DNA of 64,000 bases from Meloidogyne chitwoodi (taxonomy: Eukaryota > Nematoda > Chromadorea > Rhabditida > Meloidogynidae): NCBI GenBank assembly GCA_015183035.1, contig JACZZP010000009.1:992001-1056000 (forward strand), written 5' to 3'. Both the position numbers and the translations under genes were made by a program. Position 1 is the first letter of the stretch; every line of letters starts with the position of its first letter. Of the stretch, positions 11,813-23,638 are shown piece by piece. The notes under the pieces are model-generated. The model saw nothing but the letters and a program-made list of their open reading frames with translations. It did not search any database and had not been told where the DNA came from.

Positions 11813-14080
11813 TTATTCAAAGAAGCTAGAGTTAAATTGAACTTCTCGCTGAGGAATTCGAAAAGTATTTATTGCTCCACTCTTAAGTGTTTTGCACTAA
11901 AAATAAAACATTTTCTATGATATAATTATTAAAGAATTAACCTTTGGCGTTTGATTATTATTAGAACGTTGTGACGGATTTCTAGAGAGAGATGAATGTG
12001 AAGTCCCAGGCGAAGAAGCAACATTAATCCAAAAATCAACTGAAAGTTCCATTATAGCCTCCATTGCCTTCACTGATGCTCCATGTTGAATCGGTGATTC
12101 AGTTCGGTCCGAGCCAAAAATAAGAGGCCCGATAAGTGCACTCAACGTTTTAATTGTCAAACGTTTATTCTAGAAATAAAAGACAATATAAAAATTAATA
12201 ATAAACAGAATTTGCTGATAATCGTTTCCAGTGACGACATAAATGACCAAGAGTGTCCATATGAGCCTAAATTTATATTAAAAGTATAATATTAAATAAC
12301 TAAATATACAGTAGGTAAATCTCCAATTAGGGTAGTTAAGTTGCTAGCTTTGAACGGATCTTCAAGAGACTTAATGATATCCTTTCCATATGTGAATGGA
12401 ACGACTGGCTCTCGAACCTGTACAAGAAATTTTCTCACACATCCAGCGACACTGAGAACATTATATGTATCCTTAAAAGAAAGTTAAGATTGAAAAAGAT
12501 AATTTAAAAAACAAACCAATTTTGGAAAGATTTTGTTTGATTGGAAAAGCTTCATAATTAAATCTATTTCGAGAGCAACACCACTATTTTGAAAGTAAAG
12601 ATTATTCTAAATATTTAAAATAAGAACCAATTAGAATAAATGTCTTCAAAAGGCAATTCATGACAATTGTCCAAGTAATATGTGCAATAAGCGATCAACG
12701 GAGGAACCATTGGACGAGAATCCGCACAAAAATCACCTAAAATAAATCACTTATTTATTTAACAAATTTAAAAACCAAGTCTTGGACGTCCACATTTAGC
12801 TCCTGATGGTTTTGGTGTCAATATTCGAACAACACAAGGAAGTGGAGCCTGCTTACGACATTGTTCATGAAATGTAGCTAAAGCAGAATTAAAACAATTA
12901 ACACTTATTTAAAAGAACCTTTGCAGCGCTGACATTTCACATAGAGCACTCCAAAACGAATAGCCAATTCACAACGGCCGCATTGAATACGCAAAAAATT
13001 TCGCTTAGTGCTAAAAACGTGTATTGCGTGTTCGCCATCAAAAGGAGTTTCGTCAATAAAGGGTGGAGATAGATCCCGCTGATATTTGCTTCTAGAATTT
13101 TGACTTAAACAATTATTATTTTATGTAATGGAAAATTTTAAAGTATATAGAAGAAAACAAATTTACAAATCATCACAGGAACTGCTAATACGAGTATTCT
13201 TGACACCAATTAAGCGGCTTGTAACCCTCTTATGTTTCTTCAAAAGAATTGTCTGATTTGAACTGAAAATTTCAATTGATGGAACTTCATCAGGCGGAAG
13301 TGAAATTGAACGACGGGAATGTCTTCGATTTTTAGCTCCTGTTATATTTGCTTGATTTGTATCTTCACAAGATTCTGGGTGCGAAGTAGCAGTAACATAT
13401 TCTGAATTTTCGCCTTTCGAGTCATCACCTTCGATTGATTTTCGCAAAAGTGAGCGTTTGGCTGCGCGTACAGAATTGTCCTTTGCGCCACCTGCATTTT
13501 GACTTTGTTCGTTTGCAGTACGCTTTCGATTGTTTTTTGGCACATCATATGTTACATTGGTTTCAAAAAATTGAGAACTTTGGGATGAATATTGTGACGT
13601 AATCATCTCCTGTTGCGAGGATTTAGTAAATGTTGCGTCACGTGCCTGAACAAAATATGTTGTGTCACGTGGAAGTAATTCCTGGGAATGACCGTCCTTA
13701 GCGAGATTTCGATTGACAGTTCGAAGTTGCTCAATCTCCTTCTTAGATTGTCTATAAATAATTATTTAAGTTCAAAATTCTAAAAATTTGAAACCTTAAA
13801 GTTTCCTCTAGCTCCTTATGTTTCCCTATTAATTGATTGTGTTTTCCAATTAATTGATTGTACTCGCGAATTAGATGATTGTGTTTGCCTTTGACTTGTT
13901 CAAATTCGTCAACCAACTTGTTGATAAGGCCAAATGTTTGTAAGTCTATATCAACAGCAAATAAATCGATTAGTTGAAGAAACAACCGTGACGTAAGCTT
14001 CTTGAGATCGTCGAAGTGTTATAATATTGCTGTAATCGGGTCAAATCTTCAGTATCTGATCGCAGGAATGTTCTTTGCAT
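11813..14080 (-). CDS. RACGAP1: CYK-4 / RacGAP1 centralspindlin subunit with altered GAP active site
   Basis: Partner of kinesin-6 in centralspindlin, which sets the cleavage plane in cytokinesis. Order on the protein: an N-terminal coiled coil (FEQVKGKHNHLIREYNQLIG), a basic Ser-rich linker, an atypical C1 zinc domain starting near 13030 (HVFSTKRNFLRIQCGRC, FGVLYVKCQRC, ATFHEQCRKQAPLPC), then a RhoGAP fold (GDFCADSRPMVPPLIAYC to DFWINVASS) and a tail ending FNSSFFE at the stop 11815-11813. The GAP domain lacks the usual catalytic residues: GLYRISG of the human protein reads DIYSNCG here (Ser at 12635-12633), LLKDFL reads CVRKFL, and NLAKVFGP reads TLSALIGP. The 5' end is unresolved. An ATG directly after an acceptor at 14080 opens a frame (MQRTFLRSDTEDL) that differs from the coiled-coil frame, so an exon, a frameshift or a sequence error is missing from my model. 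Confidence 0.88.
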
Positions 14081-14224
14081 CTAAAATCAATATGATCTTA
14101 TAATTATAAATAAAAATATAAAGTTAAATTGAATAAATGCAAAGCAATGATTTTTCTAAAAAGAAAAACAGTTTTATTTGCAAATGATTTAAAATCGCAA
14201 ATTTATGCTTGGACTCAAGTAGTG

Positions 14225-14380
14225 GGACTCAAATATTAAACGAATCTGGGTGTATCATTTCACCGACGCCGTTTCCGCGATAGGATTTGACCGACAGATT
14301 TTGACCGACAGCCGTTTGACCGATGCCATTTGACCGACCGTTGAAAAGGTCTCGTTTGACCGACAGAATTTAAATTTTAT
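14225..14380. repeat. Decayed tandem repeat built on TTTGACCGAC
   Basis: The word tttgaccgac or a close variant occurs five times in about 110 bp (14287-14370), spaced roughly 15-30 bp apart and separated by agatt, agccg, gccat and similar. The stretch is far richer in G and C than its surroundings. It lies in the spacer 14081-14782 between the divergent RacGAP and CDK20 genes. The remainder of that spacer is AT-rich, must carry both promoters, and shows nothing else. Confidence 0.5.
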
Positions 14381-14782
14381 CCAAAATTGTTACTCCAACG
14401 GGATAAAATGAAAAAACAGTGCACTTATTGTTAGGTATATCTTAGAATAAAAATAATTAACGTTATTCCTAAAATACTTTAACTATACTGCAGTAGTGGA
14501 AGGAAAACAAAAATTATATAAAAATCTTTAAAATCTCATGTATTCCTTCTGATAAAGGTGTATTATTTTTTAACCAAAGCCACGAATTCCTTTAAATTTA
14601 ATTTTACAGCACTATTATTAACATTAATATTATTAATTTTTTGTGTTAAGCTTTAAAATTATTGAAATAAATATTTTGAGATTCATATTTTCTTTTATTT
14701 CAGTCTTTTATTGATATTTTTTAGGTTTCTCTTGTTAATAGAATTACCATGGAAACTAAATTTTTAAAATATTTTCTTTAAA

Positions 14783-16076
14783 ATGATTAACTCAAAATAT
14801 TCATTTTTAACAAAATTGGGCCAAGGAGCACATGGATCTGTTTTTAAGGCACGAAATTTGGAAGTAATTAAAATTTAATAAATTTTAACTATTTAAAAAA
14901 AAAAAGACTAACAAAATAGTAGTTGTGAAACAAATTCCTCTTGTAGAAGAAGCAAATGTTCAATTACGTATTTTTCGTGAAATTCAAAGTCTACGAGTTT
15001 GTAATCATAAAAATGTATTTTTTAAATATTAAAATAATTATTATTTTTTTATTTTAGATTGTAAAATTATTGGATATAATTTTTGATAAAAAATTAAATG
15101 AAATAATTAATATTTCATTAATATTTGAATTTATTGAATCAAATTTAAAATTAGTTATTGAAGATATTAAAAGACCTTTCTGCGAGTTAATTCCTCGTTT
15201 TTATTTTAAACAAATAATTTTTGGAATTTCTTATTTACATAATTTGGATATTATGCATAGAGTTTTTTAATTTAAATTTTAATTAATTTATTAAAAAAAG
15301 GATTTAAAACCTGAAAATATTTTAATATCAGTCAATAATCAAATTAAAATTGCTGATTTTGGTTTAGCTTCTATTTATTTTCCAAATGATTTAAATAAAG
15401 AATATGAATATCAAGTAAACTATTTTTAATAATTAGCGGTTTAATTTAAATTTAAAATTTAGGTAGCTACTCGATGGTATAGAGGTTAAAATAATATTTT
15501 TATGTTTTTTTAATAAAATTTTAAAGCTCCCGAATTACTTTTTGGTTCAACAAAATATTCTCCAAAAATAGATATTTGGGCATTAGGATGTATTTTTGCA
15601 GAATTTTTTAATAAAACACCTTTATTTATGGTATATTTAAAATTAAAAATATTTTAATTTTTTTAATTAGGGAGGAACAGATATTGAACAATTAATTAAA
15701 GTTTTTCAAATTTTGGGTACTCCAACTGAAGAAAGTTGGCCTGAATGGGAATTATTACCAGATTCAGGAAAAGTTCTTTTTGATTTAATTAAGCCTATTG
15801 AAGATTGGACAAAAATAAGTAAATAAATAATTTATTTATAAATATTTTTTTTAAAAAAAAGTTCCATTGGCTAATATTGAATGTATTGAATTTATTAAAT
15901 TATTAATTCAATTAGATCATAAAAGAAGACCTTCTGCACTTAAATGCCTTGAAAATAATTATTTATTTAATTTTAATAATAATATTATTATTTATAAACC
16001 ACCATTATTAGAAGATTATTTAAAAAAGAAAATACCTCAAATTATTTATAAAATAATTAAAGAAGATAAAAAATAA
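14783..16076 (+). CDS. CDK20: Cyclin-dependent kinase 20 / CCRK-like kinase (DYF-18 type)
   Basis: Serine/threonine kinase of the CDK family that acts upstream of ciliary MAK/ICK kinases. About eight exons. Visible kinase motifs in order: glycine loop [15 protein letters not shown] lysine in VVVKQIPL, the C-helix Glu in FREIQSL, the catalytic loop HRDLKPEN (split by an intron after HR at 15268), DFGLASIYF, the activation segment [20 protein letters not shown], and the [16 protein letters not shown] and GGTDIEQL...[18 protein letters not shown] segments. The WPE-LPD match and the lack of a cyclin-binding PSTAIRE helix favour CDK20 over CDK7 or CDK1. The catalytic residues are intact. The C-terminal tail is K/I-rich and divergent. 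TAA at 16074-16076. Confidence 0.85.
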
Positions 16077-18012
16077 ATAAATAAAATATAATTAATTTAT
16101 TATTTAAATTTAAAAATTAAAAAAATAAATAAATAAATATTATTTTTATTAATATTTTCTATTCAATTAATTATTTTTAACCTTTAAAAAAACATTTTCT
16201 TTTTTATATAAAAAATAATAATAAATTAATATTAAAATAAAATTGTTGTTTTTCAATTGTTTTATTTATTTTTATTTATTTTTGACTCATTCATTTTCTT
16301 AAATTTCCATCTTTTCCCCTTTCATTTAATTTTTTTTTTAATTTACATTTTTTGGTATTGGCAGTTTTTTTAAGGAATGAATTTATGTGAAAATTAAAAA
16401 AAATTTTTCTATAAGATTAGCTATTCTTTGGTTCTTTTTTTAATAAAAATTAATTTTTTTTGATTAATTAATTTTAAATTTAATTTTTTTTAATTTTAAT
16501 TATTTGATCAGATAATTAAACAATAAATATATTTAAAATTAAAAAAAAAGGATAAACTTTTATTTTATTATAATTTATATTTAATTAAAATAAATAAAAC
16601 ATCCATCAATCAATTTAATAAAAATTTATTTATTTTTAATTTAAAATACATATATCCTTCTCTTTTTTTTTATTAAACATTTTTACATTTATTTAAATAA
16701 TATTATATATTTTTGGAGATCAAATTAATTCGTTTTATTTTAAAAATTTAATTAGAATTTTCTTTTTTTTTTTTAAAAATAAAAAAGCTGTCTTTTCTTC
16801 TTTATTCATTTTTATTTTTGTTGACAAGCTATAATATCTCCTATCCTACATTTTTGGCTAAATATAAATTCATTTATTTAGTAAATTTTAAAAGGAAATT
16901 TTTTTACGTAAATCTCTCATTTCTTGGAATTTCTGTGCAAAATAATGAATTTATTTAAAAAATATTATAAATAAATAAATAAATAAATAATAATAAGAGA
17001 ATTATAATTGTAAAATAAATATTATAAATTTCCACAATTTTTTTAAATATTAAAAAAACAAATATTTTTATATTATTTAATTAATTAATTTTTAAATTTA
17101 TTCAAAAAAATTATTTCAATGCCATTAATAAAAAACCCCCTATTTTTTTATCTTTCTAAAACATTCCTTCTTTTTCTTCTTTTAATTTATTTTAAAATAT
17201 ATATTCATCATTTAAATAAATATCTTCTCTTCCCTTTTATGTCAAAATAATATTCTTATTATTTATTATTATATTAAGCTTAATATCGTCATTTTTATTT
17301 TATTTTAAATTATAAATTGTTTTAAATGACTAAAAAACTTTTTTTTATTTTCTAAAAATTAACAAAAATATTTTTTCCAATTTTTTTGGTTGAACAACTT
17401 TTATTTATTTTATTTCCTTAAAAACTTTTTTTCTAATTATTTTTTTCTTTGATTAGGCTAATAATATTATATTTATATTTTTAAATTATTTTACTGTTTG
17501 TCCATTAAGAATTGGCTAAATCAGGAATTTTATTTTCTTTTTTATTTAATTAAATAAAAAAATTTACAAAAAAAATAATTATTAATTCCCTAAAGCATTT
17601 AAAAATTAAATAAATTATTTTTTTTTATTTTAAATAAAAATTAATTTATTATTGGAACATTAATAAGATTTTTTTAAAATTTAATTTTTATTTATTTATT
17701 TTAATTAATTGCTCAAAAAACAGAAAAAATGGAAAGAATTGGCATCATATTTCTTTATTTATTTTTATTTATTTTTATAAATTTAGAAACATTTTTATTG
17801 GGTTAATTTATTTTCTCATTTTAAAAAAAATATTTATTAATTAAATATAAAAGAAATTCTAATAAATAAATAAATTTATTTTTCTTTTTTATTTTTTAAT
17901 AATAATTTTTTAAAAGTTTGTTAATAAAATTTGAAATATTTATTTGTTATTATAATATTAATTAATAACTACTTTTTTTTAGATAAAATTTTAATTAAAA
18001 AATAAAAATAAA
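16077..18012 (+). other. 1.9 kb AT-rich spacer without genes
   Basis: I find no coding frame, no inverted-repeat element and no RNA gene. The sequence is dominated by A/T homopolymers and TTTATTTATTT runs. It probably holds the CDK20 3' end and the promoter of the GPCR gene that follows. Confidence 0.6.
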
Positions 18013-19945
18013 ATGACTTTTCCTCAATTAAATTGTACTTTATTGGATAATTTATTTAATAATTCTTCAAATATTATTTTAAGTCGTTCAGCTATTTTAT
18101 TTAGTAAAGGATCAGCAAATGCTGTTTCTGATATGGCATTAACTGTTGGAAAAGTATTATTAAATTAATTTATTTTATTTTATTTATTTTAAAGGTTGAT
18201 TATTTTATTCAACATTTTATTTTTCCAATTCAATTTTTTCTTGGAGTTTTTGGAAATTCTATAAATTTAGTAAATTTAATTAAAATAATTTAATTAATTT
18301 AAATAAAAGATTGTTTTACTTTCTTCTGGAATGAAAAATCAAGCTAATATTTTACTTGCAGCAATGGCTTGTGGTTTTTTTAATTAAATTTATTTATTTT
18401 TTTATTTTTTATTTTTAGCTGATTTAGCTTTTTTATTTTGTATGCTTCCACATTCATTAGTTACTTTTCCTCTTTTTTATCGTTCAATTGGATTTGCATA
18501 TTTTTATTTGTAAAAATATATTTTTATTTAATTAAAAAAATTTAAATAAATTAATAATTAATTAATTTATTTTTATAATATTTATTTATTTAATTTTAAT
18601 TTTTAAAAAATAAAGTATAACAAAAATTCATTTTACTGCTCTTGCCAATTGTTTTTCAACTGCTGCTACTTTGTAAATTAAATATTTAAAATTATTATTT
18701 TTTAAAATAATTTTAGTTTTGTATTAGCTGTTTCATTAGAAAGATTTATTGGTGTTTGGCGTCCAATGCACACAGTTAATTTAATTTTAAAAAATTTATT
18801 TAAATTTAATTTAAAAGTGTTTTCAATTACGTAATAGATGTTTATTTTTACTTATTTTAATTATTTTTATATTTGCTTTTTTACTTTCTTTTTATCATCA
18901 TATTGAACATATTGTTACTATACAAATACAATGCAATAGAGTAAATATATTTTAAATTATTTATTTATTTATTTATTTTTTAAAAAGGTTTGGGCAAATT
19001 TTCAACATATTAATAAAGTAAATAAATTAATTAAATTAAATTATTTATATTTTTAGAAAAAAAACATTTCATCATTTTTATTAAAATATTTAATAATTTC
19101 AAAATATATTCAATCATTATTTGTTATAATAATACCAGTCATTGCTGTTGCTATTTTAAATGTTTCTCTTGTTTATTTTTTAAGAAAAAGAAGAAAAATA
19201 TTAAATATAAGAGGAAATAATGAATTTAAAGAACAAGAATTTAGGTAATTTAATTAATTAAAATTAAATTAATTAATTATTTATTTTTAGATATTCAGAT
19301 ATTGAAATATTTCAACGTAGAGAAAGAAAAGTAACATTAACTGTAATTGCTATTGTTACTTGTTTTACAATAACACATGTTTTTATTTTATTTATTTTAA
19401 TTTAATTATTTTTTTTAAAAAGTTGCCAACATTAGGTCCAGTAATTTGGGAACATTTTTTACCAAATAAATATATAAGTGATGAATTACTTACTGTCACA
19501 GCTATATTAAATTGTATTTTAGTAACTGGAAAAGTTTTAAACTTTTTCTGTTTTTGTTCAAGTTCTGAACATTTTAGAAAAAGAACTGTTTTAATACTTA
19601 AAGCACAATTAGTTTAATTTAATTTTAATTTTAATTTAATTTTTAATTTAAAAAAAGTGTCAAAATCGTTCTCGTAAAAAATATTCTTCAATGGTTGCTT
19701 TATCTAATTTAGCAACACAAACTAATTTAACTTTAATTCAACAAAATAATAATTTAAATAATAGAAAAAATAGTTCTTCTAATAATTATAAAAAAACTTC
19801 AAGAAATTCTCATTCAATTATTTTAAATAATCAACAACAACAGCCAATTTATAGAATACAAAAACAGTCAATATTAAGTTTAAGAGAAGCTTTATTAAGA
19901 AAAAGTGGAGCTGAATTTGATGAATATATTGAAGAAAAGAAATAA
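18013..19945 (+). CDS. Rhodopsin-type GPCR, neuropeptide (FMRFamide-like) receptor candidate
   Basis: Spliced seven-transmembrane protein. TM1 carries the G-N pair (FPIQFFLGVFGNSINLIVLL). TM2 has its conserved Asp (LLAAMACADLAFLFC). TM3 ends in a degenerate DRY box (FVLAVSLERFIGVWRPMH, i.e. ERF). TM4 is FLLILIIFIFAFLL, and the extracellular loop after it has a Cys (IQIQCNRVW). TM5 is LFVIIIPVIAVAILNVSLVY, TM6 is VIAIVTCFTITHLP, and TM7 is ILNCILVTGKVLNFFCFC with a divergent NPxxY, followed by an SSSEHFRKR helix 8. The third loop and tail are basic, and the tail is rich in Asn, Gln and Ser. The FGN, ERF and SSSEHFRKR features resemble nematode FMRFamide-type peptide receptors, but the ligand cannot be told from sequence. 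The start is the first ATG, with an N-linked site (NNSS) in the short N-terminus. Confidence 0.8.
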
Positions 19946-20089
19946 AAATATATTTTTATTTTTTTTTTAAAATATATATTAATATATACATAATTAAATA
20001 ATAAAAATATTTTTATTTTTTTTGATAAATATATTTTTAATTAATTCAGTAATCACAAGTAATTAAATAAAAAAAATAATACTTATATA

Positions 20090-21186
20090 CAGTGCCGGAA
20101 AAAAAGATAGAGCCAAACATACAAATTTTCCTTTCCTCCAAAAATCTTTCGAATTTTAGACTTTATGGAAAATATATTAAAAGAAAATGATTGATTAATC
20201 TATCCTCTATCAAATGAGTACAAATATTCCCTCTTTTATTAATAATTTATTTTACAAAAAATTTTAAAACAAATACCATCAATTTTTGCGCGGAAAAAAA
20301 GATAGAGCCAAATATAAAAAAATATAAAAATCCCTTAGTAAAAATCTGAAAAAATTACAGTGAACTTATTAATCAATATGAAGAAGAAATGTCAAAGGAA
20401 CTGACTCCCCATTTATCTCCATCATCAAGATATCGACATCTCAATATCAACGGAAAATGGGGGTCGTTTAATTAGAATAATTTTTTCGACCTAGTCCGAC
20501 CTTAATTAAATTTTTCTTTTATACTCATTAGAAAGCCCATAAAATTTGCTACAAAATAGGCTTTGCTTCATCTTTCTGAAAAATTCCTTCATCGAGATAG
20601 AGACCGATCATTTCTTATTAGGCAAAAAGTGCGCAAAATCAGGCAAAAAGTCCTTATATAAGAAATGATCGGTCTCTATCTCGATGAAGGAATTTTTCAG
20701 AAAGATGAAGCAAAGCCTATTTTGTAGCAAATTTTATGGGCTTTCTAATGAGTATAAAAGAAAAATTTAATTAAGGTCGGACTAGGTCGAAAAAATTATT
20801 CTAATTAAACGACCCCCATTTTCCGTTGATATTGAGATGTCGATATCTTGATGATGGAGATAAATGGGGAGTCAGTTCCTTTGACATTTCTTCTTCATAT
20901 TGATTAATAAGTTCACTGTAATTTTTTCAGATTTTTACTAAGGGATTTTTATATTTTTTTATATTTGGCTCTATCTTTTTTTCCGCGCAAAAATTGATGG
21001 TATTTGTTTTAAAATTTTTTGTAAAATAAATTATTAATAAAAGAGGGAATATTTGTACTCATTTGATAGAGGATAGATTAATCAATCATTTTCTTTTAAT
21101 ATATTTTCCATAAAGTCTAAAATTCGAAAGATTTTTGGAGGAAAGGAAAATTTGTATGTTTGGCTCTATCTTTTTTTCCGGCACTG
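20090..21186. mobile_element. Tc1/mariner-like foldback element: two 529 bp inverted arms
   Basis: The element begins cagtgccggaaaaaaagata at 20090 and ends with its reverse complement at 21186, flanked by TA on both sides (20088-20089, 21187-21188). The left arm 20090-20618 and right arm 20658-21186 are each 529 bp and by eye pair along their whole length. Only a 39 bp spacer (20619-20657) lies between them. Inside each arm the terminal motif ggaaaaaaagatagagccaa is repeated 195 bp inward (20097 and 20292 on the left; 21179 and 20984 on the right). This is the IR/DR layout of some Tc1/mariner elements, with two transposase sites per end. No transposase is encoded. The rest of the 19946-21577 spacer is AT-rich without genes. 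Confidence 0.9.
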
Positions 21187-21577
21187 TATAATTAATTAAT
21201 TATAGCAATATAAATAATGTAACTATAAGAAATTTAAATTTTTAATTAATTTTAATATTTATATTAATAAAATTTAAATAAATTAAAAAATAAGTTATTA
21301 TTAGTATTTAATTTAATTAAATATATTTAATATTAAATATTATATTAACTAAAATAACCAATTAAAATTTAAAAAAAATATTTTTTATTAATTACTTAAA
21401 TTATTTATTATCTTTTTTATTTTTATCTATAAAAAATAATATTATTTTTCAAATTTATCAAAAAATATTTAATTTTTAAATAAATTAATAATACATAGGT
21501 ACCTTATCTTTTAATTATTTTTATTTAATTGTCAAAAATAATTTTAATATTTTTTTAAATTAAATTAAAATAAAATT

Positions 21578-23363
21578 ATGACTATTCAATATTTAAATAA
21601 AATAAATTTAAATAATTCTAATAAATCATCACTACCACAAAAACCAAAAAATGTTTTTCCCCTTTGGAAAAATAATTTTCGTTTTATTATTTTATTAATT
21701 GGATTTTTATTATGTACTTCATTATCTATAAATATTAATTTATTTAATTTTACTTTAATTTGTATAAATTCTAATAATTCTGAAGAAAAAGAAATAATTA
21801 AAAAAGTATTAAATTTTATTAAAATAATTTTTAATTATTTAATTATTAATTAATTAAGGAAAATAATCAAAGTAATAATAATATTTTAAATAAAAATGAA
21901 TTAAATTATTTAATGTTAGCAATTGGATTAGGAAATTTAATTTCAATATTTCCTTTTATTTTTTTATATTCAAAATTTGGTCCTCGTCTTGTTCTTTTTT
22001 ATTCTTCTTTAATTTCTGCAATATTTACAGGATTAACCCCTTTAGCTAAATTATATGGTTTTTGGACATTTTTATTAGTAAGAATTATACAGGTAATTTT
22101 ATTTTAAATAATATTTTATTATTTTAAAAAAAAATAAGGGAATTACTTATTCAGCTGATTTTTCAGCTTTGGGTATTTTATGTGTTCAATGGGCACCTTT
22201 AGAAGAAAATGGTCTTTTTTTATCTTTAGCTTCAAGTTTTTCTCCAGCATCTGTTTTTATTGCTAATTTTCTTTCAGGAATTGTTTTTAATTTATTTTTA
22301 ATTTAAATTAAATTATTTAAATTTATTAAAGATTTGTTCTTTAACATTTTTAAGTTGGCATTTTATTTATTATATTTCTTCTATTTTTTGTTTTATTTTG
22401 TCATTTATTTGGTTATTATTTTATAAAGAATTACCTCAATTATCAAATCAAGTTACTTCAAAAGAATTAAAAATAATTCAAAAAGGAAAAAATAATTATC
22501 AAAAAATAAATAAACAAAAAATACCTTTTAAAGTAAATTTATTTAAAAAAATAATTTTAAAAATTAAAAAAAAAAGGAAATATTAATGAGTAGACTTATT
22601 TGGGTTTGTTTTTTAAATTCTTTTGCTGAACTTATTCCTGCTATTTTTATTATTCAATATAAACCTCAATATTTTAATTATATATTAAAATATAATATTT
22701 TTGATACAGGATGGTTAACAGCATTACCTTCACTTTTACATATTCCTTTAAAATTAATTGTTGGTTGGGCAAGTGATAAAATTAGGTAAAAATTAATTTT
22801 ATTAAAAATTAATTTTATAATTTTCTATAATAGTTTTATATCTGAAAGAAAAAAATTAATATTATTTAATAATTTAAGTGTTGGATTACCTGGAATAAGC
22901 TATATTGGTTTTAATTTAATTTTAATTAAATTATATTTAAAATATTAATTAATTTATTTTTAAAAATAAAAAAGCAATTGTCTTTGCCCCAAATTCAACT
23001 TTCGCTTTTTTTGGTTTTATTTCTGCTTCAATATTTTATTCAGCTGCATGTGGTGGATTTTATAAATGTGCAATATTAAATTCTCGTCAATTTGGTCATT
23101 TAATTATGACAGGAATTCAATTAAATAAATGTTTAGCTTTTTTTATAAGTCCTATTTTAATGAATATTTTTGTTAATAAAATTGAAAATAAATCTGAATG
23201 GAATAATATTTTTATTTTATTTTCTATTTTAAGTTTTTTGGTTTGTTTTTTTAAATTTAAATAAATAAATAAATTAATTAATTAATTAAAGGCAAATATA
23301 TTATTTTGTATTTTTGCTACAGATAAACCAGAAAAATTTACACAAAATGAAGAAATAAAATAA
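21578..23363 (+). CDS. SLC17-like MFS anion transporter
   Basis: Multi-pass membrane carrier of the major facilitator superfamily, closest to the SLC17 (phosphate/sialic acid/vesicular glutamate) group. TM1 is FRFIILLIGFLLCTSLSINI, preceded by a short cytosolic N-terminus. An N-linked-type loop follows, then LMLAIGLGNLISIFPFIFLY with SKFGPRLVLFY, and VRIIQGITYSADFSALGILC with the SLC17-type WAPLEENGLFLS. After the central loop comes the diagnostic PWKKIL-like IPFKEILMSRLIWVCFLNSF (made by splicing out the intron at about 22530-22577), then GWLTALPSLLHIPLKLIVGW and the MFS motif ASDKIR. About eight exons, start MTIQYLNK, TAA at 23361-23363. The substrate is not predictable. The arginine in the FGPRLVLF loop is present. 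Confidence 0.8.
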
Positions 23364-23464
23364 TAAAAATAATAATAATTATTATTATTATAATATTTAA
23401 CATTTTTATATATAAACTAATTAATAAAGAAATGTTTAAATATTAAAATTATATTTTTATTAAA

Positions 23465-23638
23465 ATGGATTATATTGTCTTCATATTTTTTATAATAATT
23501 ATTATTTTAATTAATTATTTATTTATTTATTTATTGTTGTTTTCACTTTTAATTATTACTAAATTTAATAATGGTGGTGGATGTGATCTTCCGTTGATTG
23601 TTACTGAAATAAATTCTGGAATTTCTGTAGGAGGGTGA
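23465..23638 (+). CDS. Small ORF with hydrophobic N-terminus, doubtful
   Basis: A single open frame of 57 codons starts MDYIVFIFFIIIIL, is very hydrophobic for about 30 residues, and ends GGGCDLPLIVTEINSGISVGG before TGA. The second half is less AT-rich than everything around it, which is the only reason to list it. It could be a small membrane or secreted peptide, part of an untranslated region, or chance. The remainder of the spacer 23364-24380 is AT-rich with nothing recognised. Confidence 0.15.
   Translation: MDYIVFIFFIIIIILINYLFIYLLLFSLLIITKFNNGGGCDLPLIVTEINSGISVGG

Noticed and set aside
13342..13548. Second minus-strand frame overlapping the RacGAP linker
   Set aside because: Shadow of the Ser/Arg-rich linker exon in another frame.
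16077..18012. Genes hidden in the long AT-rich spacer
   Set aside because: No frame longer than chance, no recognisable peptide in any frame and no RNA fold that I could support.
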